64,000 bases of DNA from JALOOX01 sp964557955 (GCA_964557955.1 CAZLCS010000028.1:12371-76370); one strand, 5' to 3'; positions 25,807-34,735 are shown, counted from the first letter of the stretch. Notes: generated from the sequence alone by a model not told the origin. A program made the numbers and translations.

Positions 25807-27224
25807 GGGGTCCCGGCCTCCTCCACCTTGCCGATCATGTACAGGGCCTTTTCGGGAATCTCGGAGAATTCGTCGTTCAGAATGCGGGCACAACCGTCCA
25901 GGGCATCCTCCAGGCGCACGGACCGGCCTGCCAGCCCCGTGAACTGCTCCGTCGTGAAGAAGGGCTGGCTCAGAAAGCGCTCCAGGCGGCGGGCCCGGTA
26001 GACCGCCTTTCGATCGTCCTCAGAAAGCTCTTCGATGCCCAGCATGGCGATGATGTCTTTGAGCTCCTCGTATGTGGCGAGAGTCTTTCGCACTTCCCGG
26101 GCGATGCGATAATGCCGGTCCCCCACCACCAGCGGGTTCAGCATCTTGCTGGAGGATTGCAGCGGATCGATGGCGGGATAGAGCCCTTCGCCGGCCTTCT
26201 TGCGAGAAAGCACGATGGAGGCGGAAAGGTGCCCGAAGGTGTGCACGGCGGACGGGTCGGTGAAGTCGTCGGCCGGTACGTAGACGGCCTGGATGGAGGT
26301 GATGGCGCCGCTCCGCGTGTTGGAGATGCGCTCCTCGAGGCCGGCCAGCTCCGTGGCCATGGTGGGCTGGTAGCCCAGCCGCGAGGGGAGCCGGCCCAGA
26401 AGCCCCGACACTTCCGAACCGGCCTGGATGAACCGGAAAATGTTGTCGATGAGGAGCAGCACGTCCTGGCGCGCCTCGTCCCGAAAATATTCGGCCATGG
26501 TGAGGGCCGCATGCCCCACCCGGAAGCGGGCTCCCGGCGGCTCGTTCATCTGGCCGAAAACCATGACCGTCTTGTCGAGGACCCCGGCCACCTTCATTTC
26601 GCGGTAAAGCTCCTCCCCTTCCCGGCACCGTTCGCCGATCCCGCAAAAAATGCTGACCCCCTCGTGAAGGCCCACCATGTTGTGGATGAGCTCCGTGATC
26701 AGCACCGTCTTTCCGACGCCGGCCCCGCCGAAGAGCCCCGCCTTGCCCCCCCGCTCCAGAGGTATGAGCACGTCGATGGCCTTGATGCCCGTCATGAACA
26801 CATCGGAGGTCGTGGCCCGGTCGCCGAGAGGAACGGGGTCGGCGTGGATCGGAGCCCACCGGACGTCTTCGGGCGGGGGAAGCCTGTCGACGGGATCCCC
26901 GAAGACGTTGAACACCCGGCCGAGAACGCCTTTGCCGACGGGGGCCCGCAGGGGCCGTCCCGTGTCCACGATGACGGCATTTCGAGCCATCCCCCGGGTG
27001 GGGGTGAGGGCCATGCCCCGCACCACGTCACGGCTCAGGTGACTCTGGACTTCGATCACCACCTGCCGGCGGTCTCCGCCCAACAGGACGCTGTATCGCT
27101 CGGGAAGCTCAGCGGGGAAACGCGCATCGATCACGCTGCCGCGCACGGACAGGACCGTCCCGACGTTTTCTCTCTGAGGACGCGCTTGACTGGTTGAAGC
27201 ATCGGCTGATTTCACGCTGGTCAC
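25803..27224 (-). CDS. atpD: N-ATPase beta subunit
   Basis: 473 residues from GTG 27224 (a second GTG four codons on is possible). Walker A GGAGVGKT (166-173), the catalytic GERCREGEE segment, Walker B LLIDNIFRF and the ALSxP-like DDFTDPSAVHTF region identify the catalytic F1 subunit. First gene of the atpDCQRBEFAG operon. The 5' region holds palindromic repeats rather than an obvious promoter. Confidence 0.95.
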   Translation of the reverse strand: MTSVKSADASTSQARPQRENVGTVLSVRGSVIDARFPAELPERYSVLLGGDRRQVVIEVQSHLSRDVVRGMALTPTRGMARNAVIVDTGRPLRAPVGKGVLGRVFNVFGDPVDRLPPPEDVRWAPIHADPVPLGDRATTSDVFMTGIKAIDVLIPLERGGKAGLFGGAGVGKTVLITELIHNMVGLHEGVSIFCGIGERCREGEELYREMKVAGVLDKTVMVFGQMNEPPGARFRVGHAALTMAEYFRDEARQDVLLLIDNIFRFIQAGSEVSGLLGRLPSRLGYQPTMATELAGLEERISNTRSGAITSIQAVYVPADDFTDPSAVHTFGHLSASIVLSRKKAGEGLYPAIDPLQSSSKMLNPLVVGDRHYRIAREVRKTLATYEELKDIIAMLGIEELSEDDRKAVYRARRLERFLSQPFFTTEQFTGLAGRSVRLEDALDGCARILNDEFSEIPEKALYMIGKVEEAGTP

Positions 27225-27414
27225 TCACGCCGGCAGCTGCCCCGGGGACGAGGCGCTGCTCCTCCAAGGCCTGCTCGGCTCCTCCTTTTGGCCCCTGTCG
27301 ATGTCGTAGACTCAAGGGGTGCCACGGACCAAGCGAAGCTTGCCCGTGAATGAGGAATCCCGCATGGCAAGCTTCGATTAGTACACGCCCGCAGAATGAA
27401 GTGATCCTATTCCG

Positions 27415-27566
27415 TAGTACACCTCCACAGAAAGAGATGTCCATTTCGCCGCTCGTCATGCCGGCAATCTTTAAGCCGGCATCCAGCTTTTCTGTGGATT
27501 CCGGCCAGAAGACTGCCGGAATGACGACTCGAGAGGTGGACACTCTATTGTGATGGCCTGTACTTA
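27415..27566 (-). repeat. 152-bp composite REPIN-like element, copy 1
   Basis: Bounded by AGTACA and TGTACTTA. It contains two hairpins built on the same arms: CGTCAT..CCGGC and GCCGG..AT..CA, one of the CATTCCGGC type and one of the CATGCCGGC type. It has the same length as the copy at 41919-42070, in inverted orientation. Confidence 0.85.
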
Positions 27567-27576
27567 GAGCGTCATC

Positions 27577-27690
27577 CCCGCATGTATTTCCTCGAAAAGC
27601 GGGCACAACGTCACCCCCGCGTGCTTCCGGCGGGGGTCCAGGGTCTTCAAAGGGACTGGATTCCCGCCTTCGCAGGAATGACGAGCTCGC
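27577..27690. repeat. Further REP-like palindromic fragments
   Basis: CGTCATCCCCGC and GGATTCCCGCC with GCAGGAATGACGA arms form one or two imperfect hairpins, of the type that is often dispersed in deltaproteobacterial genomes. The 27690-27930 stretch that follows shows no supported gene. Confidence 0.55.
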
Positions 27691-27932
27691 TCAGCTGAAG
27701 CCGTTTTTGACACGCTTTCCGGTGCCCAGGACCTAAAAGATCGGCGGATGCCAATACGATCGGGCCGGGAACAGCGGATCCTTCCGGCACCGGGGATTTG
27801 GGAAAGATCAGCTCTCGCGCCTGCATCGCCTCCACCGGAGTGCATGAAACAAATGATAACAGGAGCGCCGTCTCTCTTCAAAACAAATTCGGATCCACGA
27901 TGGATTCGTTTGCAGCAGGCGAAGAATTTATA

Positions 27933-27962
27933 TAGACAATCGTCGATGCATGATGATATATT
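27933..27962 (+). promoter_or_regulatory. arsR promoter with operator-like inverted repeat
   Basis: TAGACA (27933-27938) and TATATT (27957-27962) are 18 bp apart. The spacer holds ATCGTC-N7-GATGAT (27939-27944 and 27952-27957), an imperfect dyad in the place expected for ArsR to block transcription. Confidence 0.6.
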
Positions 27963-27994
27963 TGCGGTCGTCAATACAATGAGGAGCCGCTCCC

Positions 27995-28348
27995 ATGAGA
28001 GAATTCATCAAGGTCATGAAGGCCCTGTCGGACCCGAATCGCGTCAAAATCATCAAGATGCTTCAACAGCGCTCGCTCTGCGTGTGCGAGATGCAGGCCG
28101 CCCTCGATATAGCCCAGCCGACGGTGTCGAGCCATCTCAAACTGTTGGAGGATGCCGGCCTGGTGTACTCCCGCAAGAACGGTCTCTGGGTGAACTACTT
28201 CGTTTCCGATGGGAGTGCCAGCCCGTACGTAGCTTCCATGCTCGGCAATCTCAAGCACTGGCTCAAGGATGAGCCTGAAATCGTCCGACTCATCGAGTCG
28301 TTGTCCGAAATCAGCCGCGAGACCCTCTGCAGGAGGCAGACTGCATAG
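27995..28348 (+). CDS. arsR: ArsR family transcriptional repressor
   Basis: 117 residues. Winged helix with ALSDPNRVKIIKML, the metalloid-binding motif LCVCEMQ in the third helix (the ELCVCDL type of As(III)-sensing ArsR) and the recognition helix QPTVSSHLKLLEDAGLV. As(III) binding to the cysteines would release it from DNA. First gene of the arsenic island; 29 bp before the thioredoxin-fold gene. Confidence 0.93.
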   Translation: MREFIKVMKALSDPNRVKIIKMLQQRSLCVCEMQAALDIAQPTVSSHLKLLEDAGLVYSRKNGLWVNYFVSDGSASPYVASMLGNLKHWLKDEPEIVRLIESLSEISRETLCRRQTA

Positions 28349-28377
28349 ACGGCGGTGAATCCAGGAGGAAATGGAAC

Positions 28378-28890
28378 ATGTCGGAGAAGGCCATCACAAG
28401 GATCAATGTGGCCAATTTCGGGGTGAGCATCATCGGCATCAAGGAGCTCATGGAGGAAATGGCCGGGACCTATGGGGAGAAGTCCGACCCGGAGGTGGCG
28501 GAGCACATGCTCGACCGGCTGGGGAAGGAGAACTACATCCCCGGGAAGGCCAGGGAGGATTACGGCAGGGCTTTTGTCCGCGAATTCCGAAAATTCATGG
28601 GGCAGCCGTACGCGGAGGAGGCTCCCAAAGGGCTGGATATCAAAGTCCTGGGTGTAGGCTGCAGCCAGTGTCGTACGTTGACTCAGACGATCATGGAAAT
28701 CCTGACGGAGCTCAACCTCCCGGCCGGCGTCGATCATGTGACCGACATGAAGGAGATTGCCCGGTATCGCGTCATGGGTGCACCCGCCCTGATCGTCAAC
28801 GGCAAGACCCTCGCCGTGGGAAGCGTGCCTCCCCGGGACAGGATCAGGAAATGGCTGCTCGAAGCGAACGCAGCTCCAGGTGGGAAATAG
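28378..28890 (+). CDS. Thioredoxin-fold protein with extra N-terminal domain
   Basis: 170 residues, CAGGAGG upstream. Residues 88-165 are a small thioredoxin fold of the TM0996/MTH895 kind: LDIKVLGVGCSQCRTLTQTI (redox motif CSQC) and the cis-proline loop GAPALIVNGK. The first 85 residues (VANFGVSIIGIKELMEEM and a following helical part) are not recognised but look like a separate helical domain. It lies just before an ArsP-like permease and may handle thiols bound to As or organoarsenicals. Confidence 0.78.
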   Translation: MSEKAITRINVANFGVSIIGIKELMEEMAGTYGEKSDPEVAEHMLDRLGKENYIPGKAREDYGRAFVREFRKFMGQPYAEEAPKGLDIKVLGVGCSQCRTLTQTIMEILTELNLPAGVDHVTDMKEIARYRVMGAPALIVNGKTLAVGSVPPRDRIRKWLLEANAAPGGK

Positions 28891-28891
28891 G

Positions 28892-29995
28892 ATGAAGACA
28901 ACCGAAGACAAAGGCTGCTGCTGCGCTGTGGATAAGTGTGTGCGTGTCGAGGAGCCGAGCCCACAATCAACGAGCTCTTCGGCGCTCAGATACCTTCTTT
29001 ACGGTATTCCTTTGCTGGCGGCCTGGTGGCTCCTTTACAGGAGCCTGGCGCCATTCTCGAAGTACCTCACCTACTCAATCCTTGGTCTGCAGGTGGAGAG
29101 CCACCTGGCCCACGCCGTCGAGTTCTTCGTCTACGACACCCCCAAGGTGCTTCTGCTCCTGACCCTGGTGGTCTTTGGGGTGGGAGTCATCCGGTCCTTT
29201 TTCACGCCGGAGCGGACCCGGGGAATCCTGGCCGGCAAGAGGGAGTCCCTCGGAAACATTTTGGCGGCGTTTCTCGGCATCGTCACGCCGTTCTGCACGT
29301 GCTCGGCGGTGCCGCTCTTCATCGGCTTCGTCACGGCGGGGATTCCTCTGGGCGTGACGTTCTCCTTCCTCATCGCCGCCCCCATGGTGAACGAGATCGC
29401 CCTGGTGCTCCTCTTCGGCCTTTTCGGGTGGAAGGTGGCCGGGATCTATCTCGGCATGGGGCTCCTCATCGCCATGGTGGCGGGCTGGGCCATCGGGCGA
29501 TTCCGCATGGAAGGGCACCTGGAGGAGTGGGTGCTGGAGATCCAGGCAGACGATGAAGAATACGTTGGGCCCGAGCGAACCTGGGAAGAGCGCATTCAGT
29601 TCGGGCTCGACGCGGTGCGCGACATCGTGGGCAGGGTGTGGATCTACGTGGTCCTGGGGATTGCCGTTGGAGCTGCGATCCATGGTTACGTCCCCGAGGG
29701 GTTCATGGCCTCCATCATGGGCAAGGGCGCCTGGTGGTCGGTGCCTGCGGCCGTCGTGATCGGGATTCCCATGTACTCCAATGCCGCGGGGATCATCCCG
29801 GTGGTCCAGGCGCTCCTCGGAAAGGGGGCCGCCCTGGGAACGGTGCTGGCTTTCATGATGTCGGTGATCGCGCTCTCGCTCCCGGAGGCCATCATCCTGC
29901 GCAAGGTGCTGAAGCCGACACTCATCGCCGCGTTTTTCGGGGTGGTGGGGATCGGGATCCTCGTGGTGGGATTCCTCTTCAACCTGCTGATCTGA
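28892..29995 (+). CDS. ArsP-like (DUF318) permease 1
   Basis: 367 residues from ATG 28892; the GTG 28880 adds four residues. A Cys-rich cytosolic start (GCCCAVDKC) is followed by about nine membrane helices in two groups. TPFCTCSAVPLFIGF carries the cysteine motif of ArsP, which exports trivalent organoarsenicals, and the repeat-like GIPMYSNAAGIIPVV lies in the second half. It overlaps closely with the thioredoxin-fold gene upstream. Confidence 0.82.
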   Translation: MKTTEDKGCCCAVDKCVRVEEPSPQSTSSSALRYLLYGIPLLAAWWLLYRSLAPFSKYLTYSILGLQVESHLAHAVEFFVYDTPKVLLLLTLVVFGVGVIRSFFTPERTRGILAGKRESLGNILAAFLGIVTPFCTCSAVPLFIGFVTAGIPLGVTFSFLIAAPMVNEIALVLLFGLFGWKVAGIYLGMGLLIAMVAGWAIGRFRMEGHLEEWVLEIQADDEEYVGPERTWEERIQFGLDAVRDIVGRVWIYVVLGIAVGAAIHGYVPEGFMASIMGKGAWWSVPAAVVIGIPMYSNAAGIIPVVQALLGKGAALGTVLAFMMSVIALSLPEAIILRKVLKPTLIAAFFGVVGIGILVVGFLFNLLI

Positions 29996-30033
29996 CGGCC
30001 GGCAAAAACTGAAAGCCGGAAGGAGATTTCAAA

Positions 30034-31419
30034 ATGGGTACCGCTCGAACTGCTGAAAACGAACCGGTGAGGGATGACGTGGTGGAAAGCCAGGAGGAAA
30101 TGGAGCCGAGCCGCATCGACTGGAGCACCATCTGGAAGCCCATGGTGCTCATCGTGGGCGCTTTCCTGGTGGCCTTTTACCTTCCCATGGACAGCAAGCG
30201 CTTCACCAACGCGGTCATCGAGTCACTGGCCCTGGTCAAGTGGTATGCCCAGGAGCATGTGCTGCTCTGTTTGGTGCCGGCCTTCTTCATTGCGGGGGCC
30301 ATTTCATGCTTCGTTTCCCAGGCAGCGGTGATGCGCTACCTGGGGCCGGCGGCCAACAAGGTGCTGGCCTATGGAGTCTCGTCCGTTTCGGGGAGCATCC
30401 TGGCCGTCTGCTCGTGCACCGTGCTGCCGCTCTTCGCCGGAATCTGGAAGCGCGGCGCCGGACTGGGTCCCGCCATCGCCTTCCTGTACTCGGGGCCGGC
30501 CATCAACATCCTGGCCATCGTCCTCACGGCACGCATCCTGGGGCTGCCCCTCGGCATCGCGCGCGCGGTGGGAGCCATCCTGTTCAGCATCGTCATCGGC
30601 CTCTTGATGCATTTCTTCTTCTTGAAGGAAGAGACGCAAAAAGTCCAGGCAGCCATGCACCTGCCGTCCGTCGAGGTCGAGCGGCCGCTCTGGCAAAACG
30701 TGGTGTATTTCGCCACGATGGTGGGGCTTCTGATCTCCGCGACGTGGGGAAAACCCTCTGAGCCCGTGGGCTTCTGGAACGCCGTCTTCCAGGTCAAATG
30801 GTGGCTCACGGGGGCTTTCGCCGCCGCTCTCGGAGTGGAGCTCATCATCTGGTTCCGCGTCCAGGTGCTGAGGGTGGTACTGGCGGCGATCGTGATCGCC
30901 ATCCTCGCCTTCGGGTTTCCCCATGAGCCGCTGATCGCCTTCGGGGCGGGCATCGTGGCCCTCACGGTGATCATCACCACCACGCGGGGGGAGACGGAGG
31001 ACTGGTTCAATGCGACCTGGAGCTTCACCCGGCAGATCACTCCGCTGCTGCTGGGCGGCGTGCTGGCCGCAGGACTCTTGCTGGGACAGCCGGGGACCGA
31101 GGGCATTATCCCCTCCCAGTGGGTGAGCAGCCTGGTGGGCGGCAATTCCCTGGCCGCCAACTTCTTTTCGGCCGTTGTGGGGGCGTTCATGTACTTCGCG
31201 ACCCTCACGGAAGTTCCCATTCTGCAGGGGCTCATCGGCTCGGGGATGGGAAAGGGACCCGCGCTGGCGCTCCTCCTGGCCGGCCCGGCCCTTTCGCTTC
31301 CCAACATGCTGGTCATCCGAAGTGTCATGGGAACCAAGAAAACGGTAGTGTTTTGCAGCCTGGTCGTGGTCATGTCCACGATCTGCGGCATGATCTTCGG
31401 CCATTACTTTCCCAACTGA
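30034..31419 (+). CDS. ArsP-like (DUF318) permease 2
   Basis: 461 residues, AAGGAG upstream, about ten or eleven membrane helices. AVCSCTVLPLFAGIWKRGAG is the second variant of the family cysteine motif. It is longer than permease 1 and not a recent duplicate. Second permeases of this type often stand next to a MTH895-like thioredoxin, which is the next gene here. Likely substrate: a soft-metal or organoarsenical thiol compound. Confidence 0.82.
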   Translation: MGTARTAENEPVRDDVVESQEEMEPSRIDWSTIWKPMVLIVGAFLVAFYLPMDSKRFTNAVIESLALVKWYAQEHVLLCLVPAFFIAGAISCFVSQAAVMRYLGPAANKVLAYGVSSVSGSILAVCSCTVLPLFAGIWKRGAGLGPAIAFLYSGPAINILAIVLTARILGLPLGIARAVGAILFSIVIGLLMHFFFLKEETQKVQAAMHLPSVEVERPLWQNVVYFATMVGLLISATWGKPSEPVGFWNAVFQVKWWLTGAFAAALGVELIIWFRVQVLRVVLAAIVIAILAFGFPHEPLIAFGAGIVALTVIITTTRGETEDWFNATWSFTRQITPLLLGGVLAAGLLLGQPGTEGIIPSQWVSSLVGGNSLAANFFSAVVGAFMYFATLTEVPILQGLIGSGMGKGPALALLLAGPALSLPNMLVIRSVMGTKKTVVFCSLVVVMSTICGMIFGHYFPN

Positions 31420-31445
31420 ACACCAATCTGAAAGGAAGAATCAAA

Positions 31446-31679
31446 ATGGACATCAAAGTGCTGGGCCCCGGCTGCCCCAAATGCCAGCAGACGGAAAAAG
31501 TAGTCAAGGATGCGGTTTCGGAAACAGGCGTGAGCGCCACCGTGGAAAAAGTGACCGACATCCTGAAAATCGGTGAATACGGCGTCTTCGGCACGCCGGC
31601 GGTGGTGATCGACGGGGAGGTCAAATCCGTCGGCAAGGTCCCCACCAAGGATGAGGTCAAGAAATGGATCAGCAAGTGA
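31446..31679 (+). CDS. MTH895/ArsE-like small thioredoxin-fold protein
   Basis: 77 residues, complete for this family: MDIKVLGPGCPKCQQTEKVV with redox pair CPKC, VEKVTD, then the cis-proline loop GTPAVVIDGEVKSVG and a closing helix. Starts 26 bp after permease 2. Probably a cytosolic carrier or reductant of As- or Se-bound thiols for that permease. Confidence 0.88.
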   Translation: MDIKVLGPGCPKCQQTEKVVKDAVSETGVSATVEKVTDILKIGEYGVFGTPAVVIDGEVKSVGKVPTKDEVKKWISK

Positions 31680-31725
31680 GTTGTTTGCTCGAGAGCGATT
31701 TCTGAGATGAGCAAGGAGAGAGGAA

Positions 31726-32091
31726 ATGGCTGAAAGCTGTTGTACACCCGGTGGGAACATCATGATTCTGGCGTGTTCCGGAGGCTCCAACGTGGGCCAG
31801 TTGTCCAATCAGGCGGCAATCGAGCTCACCCAGGAAGGTTATGGAAAGATGTTCTGCCTGGCCGGCATCGGGGCCCATCTGACGGGGTTTGTGCAGTCGG
31901 CCAAAGATGTTCCCAACATGGTGGTCATCGACGGCTGCTCCCAGGCGTGCGCCAAAAAGACGTTGGAGCATGCCGAGATTCCACTGAAATCCTACGTGGT
32001 GCTGACGGACCTCGGAATCGAAAAGAACAAGGATTTCAACCTCAAGCGCGACGAGATCGACAGGGTCAAGAAGGCCGTCAAGGAGGTTTGA
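31726..32091 (+). CDS. DGC-domain putative metal-binding protein
   Basis: 121 residues, AAGGAGAG upstream. N-terminal CC and an ILACSGGSNVGQLSNQAA loop, then MVVIDGCSQACAKKTLE with the DGC motif that names the family (PF08859). Five cysteines suggest Zn or arsenic binding. It belongs to the arsR operon by spacing; a strong hairpin follows before the next gene. Function unknown. Confidence 0.8.
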   Translation: MAESCCTPGGNIMILACSGGSNVGQLSNQAAIELTQEGYGKMFCLAGIGAHLTGFVQSAKDVPNMVVIDGCSQACAKKTLEHAEIPLKSYVVLTDLGIEKNKDFNLKRDEIDRVKKAVKEV

Positions 32092-32150
32092 TAAGAGGCG
32101 CCGGGAGCACGAACGTGCGTGGCGTCTTTGAGCATCAGGAGGGACCATCA

Positions 32151-32198
32151 GCAGGAGCCGGACCCGGGGGATACGCATCAGCCGGGTCCGGCTCCTGC
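32151..32198. terminator. 17-bp perfect hairpin between the DGC and Fe-S genes
   Basis: GCAGGAGCCGGACCCGG (32151-32167) pairs perfectly with 32182-32198 around a 14-base loop. There is no T run after it, so it is either a terminator that needs Rho or an mRNA processing or stability element. Confidence 0.6.
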
Positions 32199-32242
32199 AC
32201 GGAAGTCATCCCGGGGCTTATCTTCCCACAAGGAGGTGTAAC

Positions 32243-32764
32243 ATGCTGCTCACAGGCTATCGCAAGGAGGTCGTGCGGCCCGAGTGCAGGCCCGAGGCCG
32301 AATCCGTCCACTGCATCGCCCACCTCGATGAGGATATCACCGAGGTGATTCCTTATCTCAATGCAGTGCTCGGCGGTTTTCAATATCTCAAGGACCCTCC
32401 TTCCGTTTCGTTCAAGGTGCACGGCAAGCTCATCGCGGTCCACCCGAGGATGATCTGTGTCAATGCATTGCGGACGGAGGAGGAGGGAGACAAGATCATC
32501 GAGTGGCTGAAGCAGGAGATCAACGACACCTGGGAGCGGCGAGGCGAGATCGAGCCCCGGTACGAAAGTGCTCCCAAGCCCAAGGTGTTCGAGATCCTGA
32601 AGCTGCTTCCCAAGACCAACTGCAAAGAGTGCGGCCAGCCCACGTGCATGGTGTTCGCCACCCAGGTGGCCGAGGGGGGCAGGGGGCCGGAAGATTGTCC
32701 CCCCCTGGCCGGAGAGAGCAAGGCGAAGCTGGAAGCCTATCTGGGACAGTTCCAGTTCGAATAG
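32243..32764 (+). CDS. 4Fe-4S (PF04060-type) protein
   Basis: 173 residues after an ideal AAGGAGGTG site. Residues 1-105 form an unassigned alpha/beta domain (HLDEDITEVIPYLNAVLGG). The C-terminus holds the cluster motif NCKECGQPTCMVFATQVAEGG then DCPPL, the C-x2-C-x4-C-x~16-C pattern found in CdhD/AcsC-type corrinoid proteins. There is no corrinoid domain. Probably a small cytoplasmic electron carrier linked to the arsenic operon. Confidence 0.8.
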   Translation: MLLTGYRKEVVRPECRPEAESVHCIAHLDEDITEVIPYLNAVLGGFQYLKDPPSVSFKVHGKLIAVHPRMICVNALRTEEEGDKIIEWLKQEINDTWERRGEIEPRYESAPKPKVFEILKLLPKTNCKECGQPTCMVFATQVAEGGRGPEDCPPLAGESKAKLEAYLGQFQFE

Positions 32765-32837
32765 AATTATTCAAGAGGATCGATGAACCAGCTTGGAGAT
32801 AGAGCAGCTCGGTGGAAAAGGTATCCTCGCGGAGGAT

Positions 32838-32950
32838 GAGATCTTGCGTTTTGTAAGGACTTCTGGATTCCGGCTTGAAAACTGCCGGAATGACGTCTGA
32901 AGAGACATCTACGTCCGCCGTGCCGGCGAAGGCTGGCATCCAGAGGGATT
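32838..32950. repeat. REP-like palindromes before arsC
   Basis: Two hairpin units, TGGATTCCGGC with GCCGGAATGACG, and GCCGTGCCGGC with GGCTGGCATCCAGAGG. They share arms with the 152-bp elements but lack their ends. Confidence 0.6.
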
Positions 32951-32989
32951 GCAAAAACGCCAGTTGTTAACATTAATGATTGTAATATC

Positions 32990-33436
32990 ATGGCAAAGCT
33001 TAAGATTCTCTTTCTGTGCACTGGGAATTCCTGCCGCAGCCAGATGGCGGAAGGCTGGACCAAACATTTGAAGGGAGACCTCCTTGAACCCTATTCCGCG
33101 GGGGTGGAGCCTCACGGAATGGATTCCAGGGCTGTTGCCGCCATGGCGGAGGCCGGCGTCGATATCTCGCGTCAGCGATCCAAGGATGTTTCAGCTCTAG
33201 AAGGCATCGATTTCGATTTCGTGGTGACCGTCTGCGACCGCGCCCACGAGTCATGCCCTTTCTTTCCCGCCAGGACGAAGAAGCTGCACTTGGGCTTCGA
33301 CGATCCCCCCCGGCTGGCCGCCGGCTCCCCCACCGAGGAGGAGGCCATGGCCCATTACCGGCGAGTGCGGGACGAGATCCGGCAATTTGTGGAAGGGCTG
33401 CCCGAGTCACTCACTGTGAATACAGAGAAGGAATGA
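32990..33436 (+). CDS. arsC: Thioredoxin-coupled arsenate reductase
   Basis: 148 residues. The phosphatase-like P-loop FLCTGNSCRSQMAEG has nucleophile Cys10 and Arg16. The redox pair Cys82 and Cys89 in VVTVCDRAHESCPFF sits at the same positions as in Staphylococcus aureus ArsC, so this is the thioredoxin-dependent type. It reduces arsenate to arsenite for export by the next gene, which begins 4 bp after its stop. No clear Shine-Dalgarno precedes ATG 32990. Confidence 0.95.
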   Translation: MAKLKILFLCTGNSCRSQMAEGWTKHLKGDLLEPYSAGVEPHGMDSRAVAAMAEAGVDISRQRSKDVSALEGIDFDFVVTVCDRAHESCPFFPARTKKLHLGFDDPPRLAAGSPTEEEAMAHYRRVRDEIRQFVEGLPESLTVNTEKE

Positions 33437-33439
33437 GGA

Positions 33440-34687
33440 ATGGACTCGACAAAGGAAGCGGAAACCAAACAGCTGAACATTTTTGAGAGATACCTCACCC
33501 TCTGGGTGGCCCTCTGCATCGTAGGCGGAATCGCGCTGGGGAAACTGGCCCCGGACGTTGCCGACAGGCTGGACCGGATGGCCATCTACGTGGGGGAAGC
33601 GCCCGTGGTGTCCATCCCCATTGCCATCGCACTCTTTTTCATGATGTATCCCATCATGGTGAAGATCGACTTTGCGGAGGTCCTCCGCGCCGGGCGCACG
33701 CCCAAACCGGTCCTGCTCACGCTTTTCATGAACTGGGCGGTCAAGCCCTTCACCATGCTGGGCATCGCCATGCTTTTTGTGGGGACCTTTTTCAGGGACC
33801 TCCTGCCGGGCATGGATGTTCTCAAGGACGGTTCACAGGTTCCCCTTTACCGGTCGTACATATCGGGCATGATCCTGCTCGGCATCGCTCCGTGCACCGC
33901 CATGGTCCTCATGTGGGGCTACCTGTCGAGGGGGAACCAGGGGCTCACCCTGGTCATGGTGGCCATCAACAGCCTGACCATGCTCGTCCTGTACGGAGTG
34001 CTGGGGAAATGGCTCCTCGGCCTCAATCAGATGCCCGTTCCCTGGGAGGCGCTGCTGCTCTCCATCTCGATCTACGTGGCCCTGCCCCTCGTGGCCGGCT
34101 ACTTTTCGCGCCGCTGGATCATCCAGGCCAGGGGAAGGGAGTGGTTCGACACCAGCTTCCTGCACGTACTGACCCCGGTGGCCATCATCGCCCTGCTGGC
34201 GACCCTGGTGCTTCTTTTCAGCTTCAAGGGACAGACCATCATCGACAATCCCCTGACCATCCTCTGGATTGCCATTCCCCTGACCATCCAGACCTTCCTC
34301 ATCTTCATCATCACTTACATTGCCGCAAAGCTCATCAAGCTGCCCTATGAAGATGCCGCCCCGGCCGCCATGATCGGAGCATCGAACCATTTCGAGGTAG
34401 CCATCGCCACGGCCACCATGCTCTTCGGGCTCTCATCGGGGGCAGCCCTGGCCACCGTGGTGGGGGTCCTCATCGAGGTCCCGGTGATGCTCATGCTGGT
34501 GAAGATCTGCCTGAAAACACGGTACTGGTTCGCTGATCGACTGAAGGGCATGAGTGTGCGGGAAGCTCTGGTCTATCTGATTGAGGAAGTGGAAAAGCTG
34601 CGGGGAGAGATAGACATCCGGTGTGCTCAAGGGGGATGTCCGCCCGAGCGTCCGAAGGAACGGGAATCGATCGGACCAGTGCAGTGA
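33440..34687 (+). CDS. acr3: Acr3-type arsenite efflux permease
   Basis: 415 residues, ten membrane helices. Acr3 motifs: LGIAPCTAMVLMWGYLSRGN contains the essential cysteine in helix 4, and ASNHFEVAIATATMLFG the conserved NHFE region. It exports As(OH)3 using the proton gradient. A C-terminal cytosolic tail of about 45 residues with two cysteines is unusual but not unknown. Directly follows arsC. Confidence 0.95.
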   Translation: MDSTKEAETKQLNIFERYLTLWVALCIVGGIALGKLAPDVADRLDRMAIYVGEAPVVSIPIAIALFFMMYPIMVKIDFAEVLRAGRTPKPVLLTLFMNWAVKPFTMLGIAMLFVGTFFRDLLPGMDVLKDGSQVPLYRSYISGMILLGIAPCTAMVLMWGYLSRGNQGLTLVMVAINSLTMLVLYGVLGKWLLGLNQMPVPWEALLLSISIYVALPLVAGYFSRRWIIQARGREWFDTSFLHVLTPVAIIALLATLVLLFSFKGQTIIDNPLTILWIAIPLTIQTFLIFIITYIAAKLIKLPYEDAAPAAMIGASNHFEVAIATATMLFGLSSGAALATVVGVLIEVPVMLMLVKICLKTRYWFADRLKGMSVREALVYLIEEVEKLRGEIDIRCAQGGCPPERPKERESIGPVQ

Positions 34688-34735
34688 GCGCTTTCAGGCG
34701 TGTGGTCGAAATTGAGGGTCGAGAGTGGGGGAGCC

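Noticed and set aside
27225..27414. Possible tRNA or small RNA between atpD and the repeat
   Set aside because: Several GC-rich stems are present but no tRNA-like cloverleaf or T-loop sequence could be built.
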